A stretch of 7,203 nucleotides of DNA from assembly GCA_938038035.1 (NCBI GenBank), contig CALHQV010000217.1:1-7203 (forward strand). Reading direction: 5' to 3'. Below, piece after piece: positions 6,401-7,203 of the stretch. The notes under the pieces were generated by a model. The model did not search any database. It was not told the DNA's origin and saw nothing but the letters and a program-made list of their open reading frames with translations. Each line of letters starts with the position of its first letter. Position 1 is the first letter of the stretch. This DNA is from an uncultured Gemella sp. (lineage in GTDB: Bacteria > Bacillota > Bacilli > Staphylococcales > Gemellaceae). The translations under genes were made by a program, and so were the position numbers.

Positions 6401-7176
6401 TCATTAGTATCGGTGATAAACCATCTACAGATGTACCGGGAGAAAGACCAAGTGTTCCAGTAGTAATCGAATTACCTGGAGGTAAACGAGTAACCGTTAA
6501 AGTCCCTGTTATTGTGACCCCAAAAACAACTCCTGTAGTGGTTGAGGTAGGAACACCGATTACAGAGGATATGGTGAAAAAACATGTTGACCTTCCAGAA
6601 GGATGGAAGATTACTAAAGTTGGAGAAATTCCAAAAACGAATACACCAGGAGATAAACCATCTGTAACTGTTGAGATTGAGTTACCGGATGGACGTAAAG
6701 TGACAGTAGAAGTTCCTGTGAAGGTGACTCCTAAATCTAATCATGGTAATAGTCACGGTAATAATGGTAGTTCAACAACTCATATCGTAACACGTTACCA
6801 AGATGGTGATGGTAAAGAAATTTCTCCAGAAGAAAATGGTAGCCATGGACCTAAGACTTTAGAAGGTTATGAATATACTGGCACTAAGACAGATAAAAAT
6901 GGCAATGTGATTCATATCTATAAGAAAGTAGTTACCCCAACCCGTTCTGAGCAACCAAGTGCTCCAGAGACTCCTTCAAATCCAGAAAAACCAGTAGCTA
7001 CTCCAGTTCAGACAAGTTCTACAGATTCTAAACAAGTAGCTGAAACAACTATATCCAATGATAAGAAGGAATTACCAAATACTGGTACAGAAGATAAGGC
7101 TGGTCTAGCTAGTCTTGGACTTCTTGGAATGTTGGGTGCATTCGGACTTGTAGCTCGTAAGAAAAAAGAAGACTAA
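310..7176 (+). CDS. Giant LPXTG-anchored, multi-repeat surface protein (putative adhesin)
   Basis: This 2,288-residue protein is exported by a YSIRK-type signal and should be joined to peptidoglycan by sortase A at LPNTG (2255-2259). Order of parts: signal peptide 1-44; Ala/Glu-rich FIVAR-like helix about 115-186; linker to about 261; unassigned head about 262-480; Ig-like region with He_PIG motif about 486-642; Thr-rich beta region with Trp motifs about 643-903; Ig/cadherin-like module about 904-1030; fifteen tandem modules 1032-2142; MucBP-like domain about 2157-2207; wall-spanning stretch, anchor, hydrophobic helix and basic tail to 2288. I see no cysteine, as is common for such stalks. 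The frame is uninterrupted, so the gene looks intact. The B and C modules share a TTPGxK...VPVxV pattern typical of Rib/alpha-like Ig folds. Its own promoter and the upstream terminator suggest a single-gene transcript. Adhesion or host binding is inferred from architecture; the ligand is unknown. No specific named protein is recognised. Confidence 0.96.
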   Translation: MYSRMDKYHGQKVQRFSIRKYSFGAASVAVAAYMMFGGAATVQAQEPGTSATVTSEQVNSDAGNQADSTKPVASTETSTSTVEAQTAEQLATSAPEAAPAETPKAAEAPTETPKVDTSKLEAAIARLEAALEKAASTEKTASAIESAKAELANAKAVAANEAATKEEVAKATSAVNGKAFVVESMPKATAEKKEEKENKNQDPRNGQAIPGNGESGFRTDPSNNGAAATSTTTTGTSDTITPTTPAKPTAKDIVGDTSTVSRENFTGWDTYKMPFGVQSGSGTLGVDSAEQKANAEGLQFRVFSDQRAGTRVTPGPSNFTFELQPSDVKARVDYGLKLPAEEVQKIIEEAPLWRGKLKYNNTRIQSSAASTYFGGGSYEYLLSSIYKLGYEQGIDKVYVKDASKRIEVTEEAKAAGWTVSDFTVSNMPGGLVYDKQSDSIQGVVTHSSPFNYQKLVATVTFTNTKTGKNVRIPLDLHRYGGTAWKDGTPPTLEINDAVKEGKVGEELVVPVEYRDAGASHAGAPNGRYIPYSLTDENGNPLNRTATIRETVERAILGVSGVKITGTTGAGASTVTDLTGDDTKIPGVGFTIASNDMTERNKNGFKGTPTEAGIYRVSIYARDYKETNANEAYAHATFKISPAVSVKNVHAYDKEVPITISRGASEATITLPDGTNTKVVAKDGKWVVTETTNTAVNVNDEIGTVGETFNLKVLPTATAKAATDNIKVTASSENVTATFTRAEVALKTKLGENVTATFNKSTGRWDLPAEIAEKKTVNSDGTTTWLKRDLYVDVDKNGETIFNVYEYTRTLNAEGKVTAVSDPTRTLTTYNKENAANSAAVSANDANKGMVVTVKYDKGLNKWTADDNSTVTATKTGDKWTISTSSGFNGTVDAVYAESSDKASVLNDAPTVHSTSYTTVKGATVDLVKQKSATVTITDREDDATTAPTKKETTVTKVTLTAPSGKVTEYTSLADAAAVKLTETGEYTVKVDVKDSNGNKVTADSDTATGTNENDNSAVASTTYVITVKDQETHKLYKVEDDTVTNDELKAKVTPTTVDGFTPSKNDITDIPTTTGKAGQTLPTPATITYTKDTETIQVETKVDVVVLPKVTPTGVTVLKDSTGLEEAVKAKAVEAANAVPTDKLPDGVTVSVKEVKQGTVPATTATGVQTPATVVVEYLKDGKVVASREVTVPVTVVGSTAKKLVVFEGDTVTKDDVKGAVTEGTDGTKGEPVIADDITATSGNKEVTVPVTYDNGKLTETVKVPVTVLPKPEADEILVPKNGNKEKAKEKVLAQAEKAIADGTFTGKLPQGARVEIDKTAPVTVPDLTDDTEVDVTVKYTVDGEVKTTTVTVPVTVVEGVPQIVPVDENNKQPDPEKSIDKTDYPEGSTFRYKTPDGQTSPIDVTTTGDKNVIVEVLDKDGNPIAEVPATVRVVESYPQFVPVDKDNKQPAVEGSIDPKAFPKETEFSYETPVDTTTPGEKDVVVVAKIGDKVIAKVPAKVMVVEPKTQYVPVDKSNKQPDASKSIDPEQYPDGVTFNYKTPVDTTTPGEKDVIVEAKDGEDKLVEVPAKVKVVEGKEQLIPVNPTEKPQARDSITPSDYPEGSTFEYKVPEGQTEPFDATTVGDKPVTVVVKDKNGNVLVEVPATIKVVEAKPTPIETPVTNTPLTKEDIAKFVKIPEGGKVTNVENIPDLTTPGKKDPVKVTITLPNGKVVTVEVPVNVTPITPIETPITKEKLTPEDVLKQIKIPEGATVKVGDLPDLTTPGKKDPVKVTITLPNGKIVTVEVPVNVTPIEDIVKKQGDPITAEDVEKHIPKGVKVISIGDKPTTDIPGERPSIPVVIELPNGIRVTMDIPVIVTPKVTPVVVPVGTPVTPEDVKKHIELPKGWTVTKVGEIPTTTTPGTKPVVPVEIELPDGRKITVDVPVIVTPIVRQIVVPQGTPITPDDVKGHIDLPKEPGWEIVEVGEIPTTIPAGVKPSVKVKIKVPTGEIIEVDVPVNVTPIKDIVKKLGDPITNEDVEKHIQIPEGGKIISIGDKPSTDVPGERPSVPVVIELPGGKRVTVKVPVIVTPKTTPVVVEVGTPITEDMVKKHVDLPEGWKITKVGEIPKTNTPGDKPSVTVEIELPDGRKVTVEVPVKVTPKSNHGNSHGNNGSSTTHIVTRYQDGDGKEISPEENGSHGPKTLEGYEYTGTKTDKNGNVIHIYKKVVTPTRSEQPSAPETPSNPEKPVATPVQTSSTDSKQVAETTISNDKKELPNTGTEDKAGLASLGLLGMLGAFGLVARKKKED
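652..867 (+). other. Ala/Glu-rich helical, FIVAR-like segment (residues 115-186)
   Basis: The stretch is rich in Ala, Glu and Lys and has no proline until its end. Hydrophobic residues L120, I124, L127 and L131 follow a 4-3-4 heptad spacing. I144, A147 and L151 continue a similar register. AKAELANAKAV...ATKEEVAKATSAV resembles the FIVAR-type helical repeats of Gram-positive surface proteins. It is followed by a highly charged EKKEEKENKN run (191-200). It may form a coiled coil or small helical bundle close to the mature N terminus; the family call is tentative. Confidence 0.55.
1093..1749 (+). other. N-terminal head domain of unassigned family (residues ~262-480)
   Basis: This is the least repetitive and most aromatic part of the protein. 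It has Trp at 268, 353 and 417, and segments such as FTGWDTYKMPFGV (265-277), EAPLWRGKLKYN (349-360), TYFGGGSYEYLLSSIYKLGY (371-390) and PLDLHRYGG (473-481). The mix of helix-like and strand-like stretches suggests a globular domain. Its place at the outer tip of a long stalk makes it the best candidate for ligand binding. I do not recognise a family. The boundaries are approximate, set by the Thr/Pro linker before it and the TPPTLEI start of an Ig-like region after it. Confidence 0.5.
1765..2235 (+). other. Ig-like region ending in a He_PIG-like motif (residues ~486-642)
   Basis: The region opens with DGTPPTLEIND (486-496) and EELVVPVEYRDAG (505-517). It closes with GFKGTPTEAGIYRVSIYARD (603-622) and ATFKIS (635-640). 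GTPxxAGxYxVxxxAxD followed by a short strand is the hallmark of putative Ig (He_PIG/cadherin-like) domains. The stretch between, with RETVERAILGVSGVKITG (548-565), is longer than in a minimal He_PIG, so two small domains or an insertion are possible. Confidence 0.55.
2236..3018 (+). other. Thr-rich beta region with recurring Trp motifs (residues ~643-903)
   Basis: Alternating Thr/Val strand-like segments carry a recurring (K/R)W motif: GKWVV (683-687), GRWDL (762-766), NKWTA (860-864) and DKWTI (877-881). Each is preceded by a polar turn, which suggests a series of beta hairpins or small Ig-like units. ENVTATF occurs twice (732-738 and 751-757). I cannot assign a named domain. It probably links the head region to the regular stalk. 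Confidence 0.4.
3019..3399 (+). other. Ig/cadherin-like module (residues ~904-1030)
   Basis: NDAPTVHSTSYTTVKGATVD (906-925) is a typical opening for bacterial cadherin-like or Ig-like modules. VTITDRED (934-941) follows, then ETGEYTVKVDVKDSNGNKVT (982-1001), a classic terminal-strand pattern. A Thr/Asn linker and TTYVITVKDQ (1021-1030) lead into the first tandem module. The family call rests on these patterns only. Confidence 0.45.
3403..4392 (+). repeat. Module family A, four units in short/long alternation (residues 1032-1361)
   Basis: A1 covers 1032-1109, A2 1110-1199, A3 1200-1271 and A4 1272-1361. A1 and A3 share DTVTNDELKAKV/DTVTKDDVKGAV and both end in V-LPK. A2 and A4 are longer. Each has a helix-like opening (GLEEAVKAKAVEAANAV in A2; KEKAKEKVLAQAEKAI in A4), then KLPDGVTV/KLPQGARV, and a closing TVPVTVV. 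The gene therefore repeats an A-short/A-long pair. The closing VPVTV strands resemble Rib-like Ig folds; the helical insert of the long form is distinctive. Confidence 0.7.
4393..5271 (+). repeat. Module family B, four Rib-like units (residues 1362-1654)
   Basis: B1 is 1362-1438 (77 residues), B2 1439-1508 (70), B3 1509-1578 (70) and B4 1579-1654 (76). Each begins with Q-(hydrophobic)-PV, has a mid SI...YPxG...F.Y segment and ends VPAxxxVVE. B2 and B3 carry PVDTTTPGEKDV, the pattern seen in Rib/alpha-like repeats. B1 and B4 instead have a longer GQTxPxDxTTxGDK form. The first three units share NKQP near the start. Each unit is likely one small Ig-like domain of the stalk. Confidence 0.8.
5272..6735 (+). 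repeat. Module family C, seven Rib-like units (residues 1655-2142)
   Basis: Units are C1 1655-1725, C2 1726-1794, C3 1795-1861, C4 1862-1931, C5 1932-2003, C6 2004-2072 and C7 2073-2142, that is 67-72 residues each. The shared pattern is T-P-x-DV near the start, then an IP or LP followed by G in most units, (I/L)P.TTPGxK in the middle, and a closing LP(N/D)G...VxVPVxVTP. C1 resembles C2, C3 resembles C6, and C4 resembles C7. By hand alignment C3 and C6 match at 53 of 67 aligned residues and C4 and C7 at 50 of 70. The TTPG and VPVxVT elements suggest a Rib/alpha-like Ig fold. Confidence 0.82.
6736..6774 (+). other. His/Asn/Gly linker (residues 2143-2155)
   Basis: SNHGNSHGNNGSS is a short flexible break between the last stalk module and the MucBP-like domain. 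At DNA level it is a small imperfect repeat of AATCATGGT-type units. It probably acts as a hinge. Confidence 0.6.
6778..6930 (+). other. MucBP-like domain (residues ~2157-2207)
   Basis: HIVTRYQDGDGKEISPEENG (2158-2177), then LEGYEYTGTKTDKNGNVIHI (2184-2203) and YKK, follow the pattern V.Y.D.DG.EI.P...G......GYE(F/Y)..T.TD.NGNV.H.Y. This pattern is found in MucBP-type and related domains near the C termini of many streptococcal wall proteins. Here it lies at the base of the stalk, close to the wall. Mucin binding is known for some family members but cannot be assumed for this one. Confidence 0.65.
7072..7173 (+). other. LPXTG sorting signal (residues 2255-2288)
   Basis: LPNTG (2255-2259) is followed by TEDKAG, a hydrophobic segment LASLGLLGMLGAFGLVA (2266-2282) and the basic tail RKKKED. 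Sortase A would cut between T2258 and G2259 and join the threonine to the cell-wall peptide. A Pro/Ser/Thr-rich stretch before it (about 2208-2253) is the expected wall-spanning segment. Confidence 0.96.
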
Positions 7177-7203
7177 TACTCTTCGAAAATCTCTTCAAAC
7201 CAC
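7176..7203 (+). repeat. Start of a BOX element (boxA), cut by the window edge
   Basis: From the last base of the stop codon the sequence reads ATACTCTTCGAAAATCTC and continues TTCAAACCAC to the window end. This matches from memory the first bases of the boxA part of BOX elements, intergenic repeats abundant in S. pneumoniae and its close relatives. Only 28 bases are visible, so boxB and boxC, total length and downstream context are unknown. No separate terminator is visible between the gene and the element. Confidence 0.82.

Noticed and set aside
4393..6735. Regularly spaced repeats as a CRISPR array or non-coding satellite
   Set aside because: The period is about 210 bases and always a multiple of three. 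The frame is open throughout, and differences between copies are mostly conservative amino-acid changes, so these are protein modules.
6778..6930. Claim that the protein binds mucin
   Set aside because: Only a single MucBP-like motif is present, close to the wall. Family resemblance alone does not show mucin binding.
310..7176. Serine-rich repeat glycoprotein or other accessory-Sec substrate
   Set aside because: There are no long Ser-x-Ser runs and the signal peptide is an ordinary YSIRK type of normal length. The repeats are Thr/Val/Pro/Lys-rich Ig-like modules.

Overview
The window is almost entirely one gene. A single open reading frame of 2,288 codons (310-7176, + strand) encodes a very large, sortase-anchored cell-wall surface protein. 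The AT-rich composition, the YSIRK-type export signal, the LPNTG anchor, the Rib-like repeats and the start of a BOX repeat at the right edge all point to a mitis-group Streptococcus (S. mitis, S. oralis, S. pneumoniae or S. pseudopneumoniae). The species cannot be settled from this window.

Layout. Bases 1-43 may hold the last codons of an upstream gene on the same strand. Bases 39-91 form a strong AT-rich hairpin terminator that would insulate the surface-protein gene from that neighbour. A good sigma-A-type promoter with an extended -10 lies at 156-185. It predicts a leader of about 115-120 nt that ends in a strong ribosome binding site at 299-304. The leader contains a possible 17-codon open frame (244-297) that stops just before the ribosome binding site. 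The promoter serves only this gene within the window.

Protein, from N to C terminus: YSIRK signal peptide (1-44); Ala/Glu-rich helical, FIVAR-like segment (about 115-186); charged and Thr/Pro-rich linker; an N-terminal head with no family I can name (about 262-480); an Ig-like region ending in a He_PIG-like motif (about 486-642); a Thr-rich beta region with recurring Trp motifs (about 643-903); another Ig/cadherin-like module (about 904-1030); fifteen tandem modules of about 67-90 residues in three families (A x4, B x4, C x7; 1032-2142); a His/Asn/Gly linker; a MucBP-like domain (about 2157-2207); a Pro/Ser/Thr wall-spanning stretch; then LPNTG, a hydrophobic helix and a basic tail. This is the plan of an adhesin: a folded head held away from the wall on a long, stiff stalk of Ig-like repeats. 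The ligand cannot be read from the sequence.

The most interesting structure is inside the stalk. Its three module families have three different internal orders: alternating short/long (A), long-short-short-long (B), and a duplicated block at a period of three modules (C). This suggests stepwise growth by several separate duplications. The BOX element begins at the stop codon itself, so the transcript's 3' end probably runs into BOX sequence. I found no tRNA, rRNA, CRISPR array, insertion sequence or second complete gene.
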